The notes beneath the pieces are model-generated. The model made no database searches. It was not told where the DNA came from and saw only the letters and a program-made list of their open reading frames with translations. Positions 54,901-64,000 of a stretch of 64,000 bases of DNA are shown here, in pieces (the first letter of the stretch is position 1; each line of letters opens with the position of its first letter). Made by a program: the position numbers and the translations under genes. The DNA comes from Periconia sp. R9002. Its lineage: Eukaryota; Ascomycota; Dothideomycetes; Pleosporales; Periconiaceae. The stretch covers positions 124,001 through 188,000 of the forward strand of contig JAMAHW010000070.1 in assembly GCA_023627715.1 (NCBI GenBank). The letters are read 5' to 3'.

Positions 54901-56262
54901 AGATCTCGGAGCCTAGAAAAAAAGTAAAAAATGCCACGCCAACGAAGCCAGGGTAGAGGGCTCATAGGGGCGGTCCCAGCCGCACCGAAGATTTCCGCAC
55001 TTGGGTGCCACGATCGGGTTGCCCACCATGTCTCGTATCGAGTTATCGATTCGAGCATCCAGTGTGATACGGAGGAGCCCAGCAAATCTGTTTGACTGAG
55101 GACCCTCCTTCAGCAGCACACGTACGCGTACAGTGACGATCGCCATGTGCATCATCTTTCTCATGCCGACGCTGCGGCGGCGGCGACGCCATGCATGCCA
55201 ATTCTACAGTCTGTGTGCAGGCTGGTAACCCAAGTATGATATGTTTCACGGCATGAGGCAAACCCCAAGGTCAGTAGACATTTGAGATTCGATTCGACTC
55301 GAGGTTAGTCTCTCCTGAACTGACTAACCCCTTGATGCGTTCCCGCCCATGCATGGCATGATCCCTCTCCCGTGCTGGCCGCTTCCCCGCGTCGAATCAA
55401 CGCACGCGGCTCGTTGGTGCGGTGAGGATGCGATGGCGTTCACGCCGCGGTCTGAGGGAGGCGTGCGTGGGCAAGGGGAGGAGAGCACGCCCCGGCGCAT
55501 GGGGCACAGTGCGGTATGGTCTAGGCTTTCTTACATAGCTCCGAGATGCGAAAGATGGAAATGTGTGTGTTATGGGGTAATGTATGATGGCATTGTGAGT
55601 ATTATTGTATCCACTCTTAGAGCGTGAGGTACGTAATCAAGGGGGAAAGAAAAACAAGAAAGATGAACGGCAATAACAACGAAAGTACTCCAGCGTTTTC
55701 CATCATCCTGTGTAAGCAAACAAATAACTCCGAATGAGACAACATGTGCTAGTGGGTATACTGCGGTTCAAGTAGGGACCGGCATTGATTACATGTCATC
55801 GACCGAACCTCCAATATACAAGGAATATGACCAATGTTGCTGAGTATGCGCCCGAGATAGTGCATCTGTCCAATCGTACGCCCTGCTACAGGGAAGATCA
55901 AGGTACCCGGCACCGCGGACCATGATATGCACCCTGCACCTTCGCGTGGCGACGATCTTGCAGGGGCCATCATCAACATACACGCGGACGCGTGTGCAAA
56001 TCCTCCTTATTGCACCTCTGTGCAATCTTCGCCGCAAGCTCCCCCGTGGAATATTTTCCGGTAAGGGTGACTATTTTTTTTCTTTTTCGTCCTAGCTTTC
56101 GTGGTTTTGTTTCTTTTTCTGTTTGCGTTCGCCCCACCACCCATATATCGCGGTTATCGATCTATGTTTGACGTACCACTTACATGCATGATACAAGGAA
56201 GGTGGTCATACCGGAAAATTGGAGGGCCTCCCAGTGATGCTGTGATTGCAGATATGTACGGT
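51904..56262. other. Long gene-poor spacer
   Basis: 4.36 kb without a recognised gene. The open frames present (for example plus 52366-52797, plus 53855-54208 and minus 54615-55085) have no recognisable domain, no consistent intron pattern and competing frames, so I call none. No transposon terminal repeats are visible. Decayed genes or elements are possible. Confidence 0.5.
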
Positions 56263-57231
56263 TTAGAGGGTTAGACTTGCGAGCTTGTTCGTGCCGTCCA
56301 CGACTAATGGATCGATATGGCCGACGACAGTGGATTCCACGTCCAAGCGAACATTCAAAGTCTTGCCCATGTGGGTCGTCTTGTTGAGCGCAGTGACCCC
56401 GTACTGGGCCTCTGCCTTGGAACTGAACTTTGCCGTTGCCGACCCCTTAGAATTGCCCCTTGAATCCTTCTGCACCTTGGCCTCGACAGGTCGAAGCCCC
56501 ACACTGCATATGAGGGCCCATAGGTCGCTATCCCGGGTTTGGTAGCTGAGACCCTGGATGTAGATCCCTCGAGCCTCGGTGATTGCTGCCCCATGGCTGA
56601 GGTTGACAGGGAGGCCTGACGTATTTTGTGAATACGTCGGCATCTGTGGGGCCACCTGGTAGGTCTGATATGGGTATGCAGGAGCGGGCGCATAAGTCGG
56701 TGCCTGGTAATAACTTCCATGTGTATACGGTGTTTGTACGGTAGCAGGAGCTTGGTGGACCGTCATGGCACAACGGCCACCAAATGTCTGATTGACGCTG
56801 TTGATATCGATGCCCGACCTGCGAGCAGAGTGTCCTCGATCTCCGACATCAGGGAAATGCAGCATGCAGTTGCATCTTGTCATTTCAAACTGTCCGCCCC
56901 GCAAGCTTGTAGAGAAGACATGGACTAAGATGCCTCTAGATCTTGCAAAGTAGTCTGGAGAGGAGTTAGCTTAATAGTCAGACACGGCATTTCGATGGCA
57001 AGACGAACTGTAAACTGCATCGGCATCTTCTCTGTCTCTGAGCCTACACCATCCTTGCATATCTCCTTTGCGCTGACCTTGGGTTACGTGGGTCCATCCA
57101 GGCTGTTCTTTCACGACCTTCCGAATGTGATCTTTGAACTCCTGCCAGCCCATCAAATATGGGGCGTAGGCTGTTTGTCCAGAGGCGACAAGTAGGTAGT
57201 CTCCGTTTTTGGAAGTGGGCGGCGCAGCCAT
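56263..57231 (-). CDS. RRM-domain RNA-binding protein
   Basis: Two predicted exons, 57231-57009 and 56954-56263 (intron 54 nt), 304 residues. The C-terminal RRM begins ARGIYIQGLSYQTRDSDLWALICSVG (RNP2-like GIYIQGL) and contains KGSATAKFSSKAEAQYGV in the RNP1 position. That RNP1 is weak: the usual aromatic residues are largely absent. The centre is Tyr/Pro/Gln/Ala-rich low complexity (APTYAPAPAYPYQTYQVAPQMP), typical of RNA-granule proteins. The first exon (YLLVASGQTAYAPYLMGWQEFKDHIRKVV with a GWCRLRDREDADAVY end) looks like a divergent first RRM-like fold completed across the splice (NYFARSRGILVHVF). Target RNA is unknown. Confidence 0.75.
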
Positions 57232-58082
57232 GGTGATGATAATGTGAGTGTGTGTGGTTGAGAACTAGTGGGAACAAAGCAACTAAGTCGCAGAAAGTTT
57301 GGTACAAGATTGAAAGATTCAGTTTGAATACCCAAGTACTGGAGCGATTGTTGGAACAGCTGCCCGCTTTTATAAATGTCTTGCAGGATGACCAGCCCAG
57401 TGACGACTTGCATCGTGGTGATAATGGAGCAGGGATTAGCGGTCATAAGTAAAACGAAGCGTAGCACAGCGATCCCGGCCCATCAACATGACTAGAACAT
57501 TCTTGGGGCTGTCCCGTAGAACTGTGATCTTGCTTAATGTGTCGAGTTCAGGTTGGAAAGTGGCGCCGGCGGTAGTAAGCAAATTCCCATTCGGGTATGG
57601 CTCGAGTAAGAAGCAAATCTTGAGAGCATCTCGACTGGGCAGCTCTTGGAAACCTATCAACATCTTAAGCCGGCAGCGGGAAAAGCCGTTCGTTGACATT
57701 TGCACATACTGCGTTTGAGATAGACTTTGCGTCGATGGAGATCTTGTGGCGCCCCTAGCGCAGCCATTTACCGCATATTGTGCACCAAGCCACTGGGAAC
57801 GTGTTGCGTAGGGGTCTTCCTGATGTTGACACCTGTTTCAATATACCATATATGGTTGCAAACTGATCCAATGGGATGTGTTGCCGCATAGGATTATACA
57901 CGATCTCGTATCGGCTAGGGATTACATAGGCTCGACCCCTTCCCGCCTACCCTGCCGGAAGTCAGACTCCACATGCCGTTGGCAGTAGTCAACTGATGCC
58001 GCCGGCTGCGTCTTCTAGCTCATGTGGTGGCGCCTGCTCGCCGAGGACGGCATCTTGGGTTGAATTGTTGACGACCAGGCCG
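57232..58082. other. Intergenic
   Basis: 851 bp between the RRM gene start and the end of the LisH-WD40 gene. A minus-strand frame at 57436-57705 has no recognisable family. Confidence 0.55.
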
Positions 58083-59579
58083 TCATTGAGATGTAGTCCA
58101 CAAGATGAGTCGCTGGTCAAATCCTCCGGTTACGAGAACCTCTGATGTGGATTGGGCAGTAGCATCCACATTTCCAGCCCAAAGACAGCGTATTTTAGAT
58201 CCAGGTTCGTGTGCACTAAGGGTTGCAGTATGCTTGCCGGTGGTCGCCTCGAACCCTCTGACAACGCCGTCGTCTGAACTCACGTACACACCAGAGCCAT
58301 CTGGACGCCAGGTTAAACGAGGGGTCGAGTATGCCGTTTGCGGTGCCATGGTGCTGACATTCACAATGATGCTAGCTTCTTCCCTATCTTGACTCAACAG
58401 TTCATTGCGAGCTTGCGAAGCTTGTGTAACAGGGTGCTCAGTGTTAGGCTCTAGACGTTCTTCTGGTGGAATAAGCAACCGAACAATGAGTAGCTTCATG
58501 TGCGGAGTAGAGGACGTGGCTACAGCAACAAGTGACGGATCCGTTGGAGACAGCTGAACGTCTGAAGGTGTGAATGCTACCCAGGCATTCGAATGCGGTG
58601 CCAAATTTTGCCGCCCCAAGAGACGAAGCTCTGCTTGATCAGACGAAGATGAAGGCACTGAATAATAATACAAAAAGGTGGAATCCCTTCGGCTCAAAAG
58701 CAAGATGGGGTGAGATGTTTCCGGTGAGTTTACAAAAAGGAGCGTCTCGGGCACGCTCGTCAAATTCAAGGACGCAATGGGGTTCCCGAGGCGGGGGCAA
58801 GAAGCATCGTCTGTAGAGAGCCGATAGAGGAATACTTTTGAGTCCCATCCCGCGGTGGCAACGATGGTTGACCCTTCCCATGACTGTACTGCCAACTTGA
58901 CAATATACTTTGTTTGATCTCGCCTCTCATCCAGGACTTGATCGGTTTCAGGGTTGTAGAGCAAAAGCCTCCCTGACATGGAGCCTGTCAGCAAAAACCT
59001 ACCTTCCACGACGAGAGCGTCAAGAATAGGCGAGTCAACAAAGCTAGAGTAGGAGCAGACCAAAGGAAGCGATGGAGCCTCGAGGTCGAAGAGATGCAAG
59101 CGGCGATCAGCCGTGGTTGCAGCAAGGTATGCCTTGGGCTCGGATGCAGAGGCAAGTCGACATTTGAGCAGACTAGTGCTAAGAATATTTGACTTTGCCG
59201 GCATCGACTCCATCGTCTTGGCCTCGCTAGGTGCTGGATGAATCAATCAGTACACTTGTAATCATCATGTACGCGTACACTGGGTTCTACCAGGTATGAG
59301 CCATGACCGCTTCTTGTCGTCGATGCCTAATTTCTCCAAGTTGAGACTGAGATCGAATGTTTTCTTTTCCTGCAGGATCTGGTCTATTGTTATGCCATCT
59401 CGGGAAGTACTACCAGCGTCTGGTTCCAGGCCGGCTTCGAGGATGAAAGTTTTCAACGTCTATGGCAAGGGTGAGTTGTGCACACGGGAGTGATGCGGCC
59501 ATGACGTAATGAATACCTCTGTATAGCCGCTGGTTTTGAGATAACGAGCAACGAGTTCTGCAGCAGATGGCAAAGACAT
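58083..59579 (-). CDS. LisH-WD40 repeat protein
   Basis: Three predicted exons: 59579-59517, 59459-59291 and 59233-58083 (two introns of 57 nt), 460 residues. The first exon joins the second in phase to make the LisH motif: SAAELVARYLKTSGYTETLKTFILEAG (about 5-31). The rest forms WD40-like blades: YLAATTADRRLHLFDLEA, FLLTGSMSGRLLLYNPE, IVATAGWDSKVFLYRL, GVYVSSDDGVVRGFEATTGKH and VLVTGGFDQRLILWT. LisH mediates dimerisation and the propeller is a protein-binding scaffold. I cannot assign it to a specific complex. It is divergent from the SET-MYND gene over 300 bp. Confidence 0.85.
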
Positions 59580-59879
59580 GGCACACGGAGCAATGAGTGA
59601 GTGCTGAGCTGAACAGGATGAAGTTGAAAGGTGTGGTTGGTGGCCACGTGGAAAGTGAAGCGGAAGGTGTGACAGGGTGGCGTTATCGATAAGGACGTAC
59701 ATAGTATCAATAATCTAGCTAGTGAACTATCAATGTCGAAATCGCACCAAGTCAAATTCATACATGGACAAATCGATCCGCCGCGCCACGCCACCCTCGT
59801 CAAGAATTTTCCTGCTCTTGATTGCACAACACTGTACGGGATTGTGTTCCGGAGCACCGCACTGTGCTGACTGACATCA
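59580..59879. promoter_or_regulatory. Bidirectional promoter of LisH-WD40 and SET-MYND genes
   Basis: 300 bp between the two starts. No TATA box or known motif stands out. Confidence 0.5.
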
Positions 59880-61730
59880 ATGGCCACTCATAACCCCCTA
59901 GCCATCCGTACCAAAAATTCCAGTCATCACACAAGACTAGGCGGGCTTCTCGACCTTCAAAACAAAACACCACATCAGCCATACAGTATAATCCATCGTC
60001 TGAATCTGGCGAGGGCCTACCGTGATCTTGGCTATTCAGAACTTGCTGCCAGCGATGCCTACAAGGCACTTCTTCTGGTCGATGAAGTGAGCGAAGAAGC
60101 AGAGTTTCACGACGAAGCTTTGGAAGCGGCTCTGGCTGATTTAGAAGCATGCAAAGAGACCACCTGGATACATCATGGTAACTGTAAATGTGATCCTTCT
60201 GCACCAGAGGCTGGGAACAGTGATGAGGAAAAAGCTTATACTTGTGCCACGAGTTGCTGGTTGCGAGCAGCGTATGTTTTCAACCAAACAAATGTGTGAT
60301 GATGATGATGATGGCTGATCGTTAATCTCCATCAGCTACAACATATTGATTCCTTGCCTGATAGATTGCGGCTGCTTACGGAGTGCGCATAATTATAACC
60401 ACCGAGCACGGAAAGCTTTCCCTCAAGTATCTACTTTTACTTCATATCAAACGAGCCTCACCGAACGCCTCGAGGAACACTTCAAAAGGGAGGGTGAAAC
60501 TTTGGAGGGAACCAATGTACAAGATTACCCCGACAAAGGCCTCGTGCGCCGAGAGCTTTATCCATGGAATGAGTACGAGCCAGACCGATACGCACCAGAC
60601 GTACTGGACTATCTCAACGAAGAACTGGCCCAAATGGCACCAAAGCTGGAGGTAAAAGTATCTGAACTGCCGCTCTTGACCGAATCATCGTCTTCAAACG
60701 GCCAAATACAATATGTAAAACAACTCGGCGTTTTTGCAAAAGAAGATATTCCACCAGGAGAAGTGATACTCCGTGAAAAATCGCTCTTGACTGCAGTCTC
60801 GCGCCTGCACGAGACATACTGCGATGCATGCAGTGGGAAGCTTCCCCAGCCAGACGACACGCAACACTCTTCCCCAATCCTCTCGTGCGAAGACTGTGAA
60901 GAAGTATTCTACTGCTCACAAGAATGCTACGACCTCGCCCAGTCCAGTTACCATCCCTCCATCTGCGGTATCGATGTCTCCCAAAAGGTTCCCGCGTCCG
61001 AAGCCGCAGATGCGCTCTACACGCTGTTGCTTGTGCGTGCCATGGCGCTCGCAGAGACCCAAGACGTTCATCCGCTCGAGCTCAAGGAGGTGCGATATAT
61101 TTGGGGTGACTACCACAATGTCAACATCTCAGAGACGTGGGAGAAGCAAAAGCCTGATGTATCTGTCGAGGCGTTCGCAGGGTTTCCGAGGACGCTGCCC
61201 TTCTCGTTTGAAGCAAATGTGCTGCGACCGCTCCATATATTGGAGAAGATGGATGTCAACATCTTTGAGCAGAGTAGCAGGTACGACACATGGGTGTTCA
61301 ACACGCTGTATGCGAAATTCAGAGGTTAGTGCAATCCATACCATGACTCGATTGCTTCAGCAGTCCTCAAGGACAAGCTAATAATATGGGAACAATAGGC
61401 ACAGCGTCCGCCCGGCAATCCCCTGATCACCGCCCAGAGCTCGGCGCCGTCCACCCAATGTGGTGTCTTGCAAACCACAGCTGCGACCCCAATGTCTCTT
61501 GGGAATGGGCGGGTAGTATGCGGTTCTGGACACGAGAGTCGCTCGTCGATTTCGCAGGGCGAGATCCCGCGAAGCGCCCTGGTTTGAAGAAGGGCGAAGA
61601 AGTGTTTAGCCACTATTGCGATGTTAGTCTGCCGGTCAAGGAGAGGAGGGAGTGGGCCGTGGGCGCGTTGGGGGGTGTTTGCGTTTGTGAGAGGTGCGTT
61701 TGGGAGGCGGCTAGAGGGGAGAGTGCATGA
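59880..61730 (+). CDS. SET-MYND protein lysine methyltransferase-like
   Basis: Three predicted exons: 59880-60271, 60336-61324 and 61399-61730 (introns 64 and 74 nt), 570 residues. The N-terminal helical region (LNLARAYRDLGYSELAASDAYKALLL) is TPR-like. The SET domain opens at QLGVFAKEDIPPGEVILREK and is interrupted by a MYND zinc finger (about 293-342: CDAC, CEDCEEVFYCSQEC, then HPSIC, all eight ligands present). SET resumes with MWCLANHSCDPNVSWEW (about 486, the NHSC SAM/pseudoknot motif) and GEEVFSHYCD, followed by a Cys-containing post-SET CVCERC. The order matches the SMYD family and fungal SET-MYND proteins, which methylate histones or other proteins using SAM. The third exon reads through the motif in phase, supporting the splice. 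Confidence 0.9.
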
Positions 61731-62102
61731 TTGGGAAGGCTATTGACGAGAATGGGGTATGTTGGGGCCGGACAGCTATCTTGCCTACCACCTTGGATTC
61801 TCATCTTTCGCTGGGAGCTTGCGACATCGCAATTCGAATTCCATGCCGAATCGCCCACAAATTCCACCACTTCACCCTGACCACACCCACACATACACAC
61901 ACAGACAAGAACTAAGACCCTTTCCATATCCCTCCATCGCCTACCCTGAACCAACCCCAACCCGATCTCCCACCTCGTATCTCCCCTCCCCCCAAGTAAT
62001 CCGCCGATCTCCCGTAATTCCATCGCCCCAGGCCCGAGGAAATAGCAAAGGATTAAAGTTCGAAACGAGATCCGATTTCAGCCCAACTAGATGCACTCAC
62101 AC

Positions 62103-62127
62103 TTTTTTTTTTTTTTTTTTTTTTTTT
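62103..62127. repeat. Poly(T) run, 25 nt
   Basis: Twenty-five consecutive T on the plus strand, followed by GCAG. Low-complexity spacer. Confidence 0.95.
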
Positions 62128-62504
62128 GCAGCCTGAGCCCGATGTTGATTTCTTTGTGTACATCTGTAGCACGCACATGTGCACACATGCATGCACATAC
62201 ACGAGCAACCTTCAGCAACCTTGGGAAGCAAAGCAAAGTCAATTCTAAAAAATAAAGTAAAAAATAAAACAAAACAAAAACCACCAAAAACAGCAAAAAC
62301 AGCAAAACCCCGAAACACAGCGACAAACTTACTACTAAGATCCAGCGTGACCCTTTCACCGAATCACGTGCCCCCAGCCGCCCCTTTTACATGTACCTAT
62401 GTACCTATATATGTACCACCCCTAAAACATTTCCCAAAACGGCAAGCAACGAGGCCCGTTTGGGCATCTATTTTTCTTTTCTTGCGCAAGCAACAAAAAA
62501 ACAC

Positions 62505-62526
62505 CACACACACACACACACACACA
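62505..62526. repeat. (CA)11 dinucleotide repeat
   Basis: Eleven CA units in gene-free DNA. Confidence 0.95.
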
Positions 62527-63759
62527 AACGCCACGCGAAATCCCGTTCACCGATCGATGTCAGTTGTTGTGCTACCCTACATTGCCTGCCTACCTATCCT
62601 ACCCCCTGCAACACGAATTACGAATGGCTCATGCGTTGGCGTTGGTGGTCGGCGGGCTCCTGCATATGTACTAGCATCAATAACCATTTCTTTTTTTCGA
62701 TTGATAACCAAGCCTTTGTCTTAGCGTGCATACATACCATACCATACCTACTTGATTCGGTTGGAAGCACGATCTTACGTGCCTTTGCGTCAACTTCGCC
62801 TACCATTTTTTTGGGGTTTGGAGATGTCGTACATGACATACATAGATGCCTACAAATAGATGTGAAAGAAATGTATGTGGGGGGGGTTTATTTACATTAG
62901 TACATACACACGTGGATAGGTATGCGTGTATACATGGATGCAGGCTGCCTAACTACATACACGGTGGGCGGGTGCGTGCGCGAGTGCGTGTATGCGCCGG
63001 ATTAGAGAGGTTTTGCGGATGGGGATCAATGGGGTGGATGGTGTGGGTGAATGGAGATTTAGGTGCGAAAAAAAGCAAATATCAGGGTAAGTAGCGGCGG
63101 TTTGGGGTGAGGGACGGAAGGGGGCATTCAAACTAGGAAAGGAAGGAGAGAAGGAGAGAGGCGATGAGTGGATCAGAGGGAGAGCACTATGGTGTATCGA
63201 TTTGAACGATATCTGTTCTATTCCTGGTGGGAGAATAATAGTCAATATGGAGATATGTGTTCCTACCCGAAAGATGTTGGTTTCTGTTTGGCATCAAAAC
63301 AGAGGTGGCGATGATGTTGCATGAATCAACTATGTATCAACTGACAACATTGAAGTGTCATTTACAAGTTACCTACCTATTTGTTGGGAAGAGACGGCAT
63401 AAAATGACACGTTTGCCAAGGTAGAGAGAGGCATGTGTGTAAGACATCACTCTTCGAATAGTACACAACATCCCCAAGTGTTCGAGGTTAGCAAGTAACT
63501 ACTGTCCATTGGAAGTATGGATACACAGGGGCCCGTAATCACTGTAGAGAGAATATTTCTAGTATCGCTTTTCACATTATCGTCTCCGACGGCGAACTAT
63601 GTTATATTCATACAGGGCAACAAAAACAGTTGCCCTTACTCAATTATATACCGCCACTGCCACTCTCTCCGACTTCTCCGTATAGCAAAACTGTATTACG
63701 TGCCGCATTTTCGCATTTTCGCTCGCTCGCTAAAGTCAATGAAGTCATGAAATCTATTA

Positions 63760-63813
63760 CCCGTAAAAATGCCGTTAATCCGTAATCCGTTAAGCCCGTA
63801 ATTCCGTTAAAGA
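63760..63813. repeat. Degenerate CCGTTAA/CCGTAAT array
   Basis: Six imperfect head-to-tail units of 7-11 bp beginning CCGT (CCGTAAAAATG, CCGTTAAT, CCGTAAT, CCGTTAAG, CCCGTAATT, CCGTTAAAG). They lie in otherwise featureless DNA. Confidence 0.7.
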
Positions 63814-64000
63814 AAACCATAAACTTGGCCCAATATACACCACCCCCTGAATGAATCAGTATGTACGGTAACCGTTGCGCCTTTGCTCGCAAAAAGGGAA
63901 TTGATAGCATGATCGTCTGTGCTCGCGATCGTATAGCTAGTGGACTGCATGACGTCCACGAATCTCTGCCTCATCCTTCGGTAAGCGTATCTTATGCTGC

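Larger units (their letters stand above)
61731..64000. other. Gene-free right end with low-complexity tracts
   Basis: 2.27 kb. It is CA-, T- and A-rich, with poly(T), (CA)n, an ATCACGTG at 62363-62370, a short AACAGCAAA repeat near 62290 and a degenerate CCGTTAA/CCGTAAT array near 63760. No credible gene. Confidence 0.55.

Noticed and set aside
54615..55085. 156-codon minus-strand frame in the large spacer
   Set aside because: Trp/Gly/Arg-rich composition without recognisable folds or conserved-looking motifs.

Overview
The window reads as nuclear DNA of a filamentous ascomycete (Pezizomycotina), most likely a Dothideomycete; that placement is inference. The support is: short GT-AG introns (mostly 48-99 nt, one of about 142 nt), Zn2Cys6 and bZIP-DUF3425 transcription factors, WSC and mucin-like wall proteins, an AME1/CENP-U kinetochore subunit, MIC60, SAC1 and a Rab5-type GTPase, plus CT-rich and TACCTACC-type spacer DNA. 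I found no tRNA, rRNA, CRISPR array or intact transposon. Exon borders were set by hand from splice consensus and reading frame, so they are predictions.

Layout. 1-12,044 has no convincing gene: it is a long spacer of low-complexity, strand-asymmetric tracts. 12,045-15,011 (-) encodes a helicase-like protein with damaged ATPase motifs and an RG-repeat tail. 15,789-18,111 (-) is a Zn2Cys6 regulator divergent from a DJ-1/PfpI family protein (18,854-19,630, +). A second Zn2Cys6 regulator (20,103-22,008, -), an F-box-like protein (22,728-23,723, -), a WSC-domain protein (about 25,290-25,827, -) and a RING-like ORF (26,486-27,148, -) follow.

A housekeeping block covers 28,417-40,825. It holds a twin CX9C protein divergent from AME1, a Rab5-type GTPase divergent from SAC1, a conserved-looking hypothetical protein, and MIC60. 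Then come a small membrane protein with an internally duplicated motif (41,661-42,353, +), convergent with a secreted Thr/Pro-rich protein (42,681-43,854, -), and a SAM-dependent methyltransferase (44,850-45,680, -).

45,681-58,082 is sparse and looks accessory: an arylamine N-acetyltransferase, a bZIP regulator and an RRM protein separated by 0.9-4.4 kb of apparently gene-free DNA. The last genes are a LisH-WD40 protein divergent from a SET-MYND methyltransferase (58,083-61,730), followed by a gene-free tail.

The genes do not form one pathway. Local logic comes from divergent pairs sharing 0.2-0.75 kb promoters and from a recurrent GTCACGTG element upstream of the helicase-like gene, of CX9C/AME1 and of MIC60. 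The most unusual signals are: the duplicated motif with 19 synonymous against 2 amino-acid-changing codon differences, a near-perfect 87-nt hairpin upstream of MIC60, an inverted repeat in the introns flanking the WSC exon, and the degenerate helicase.
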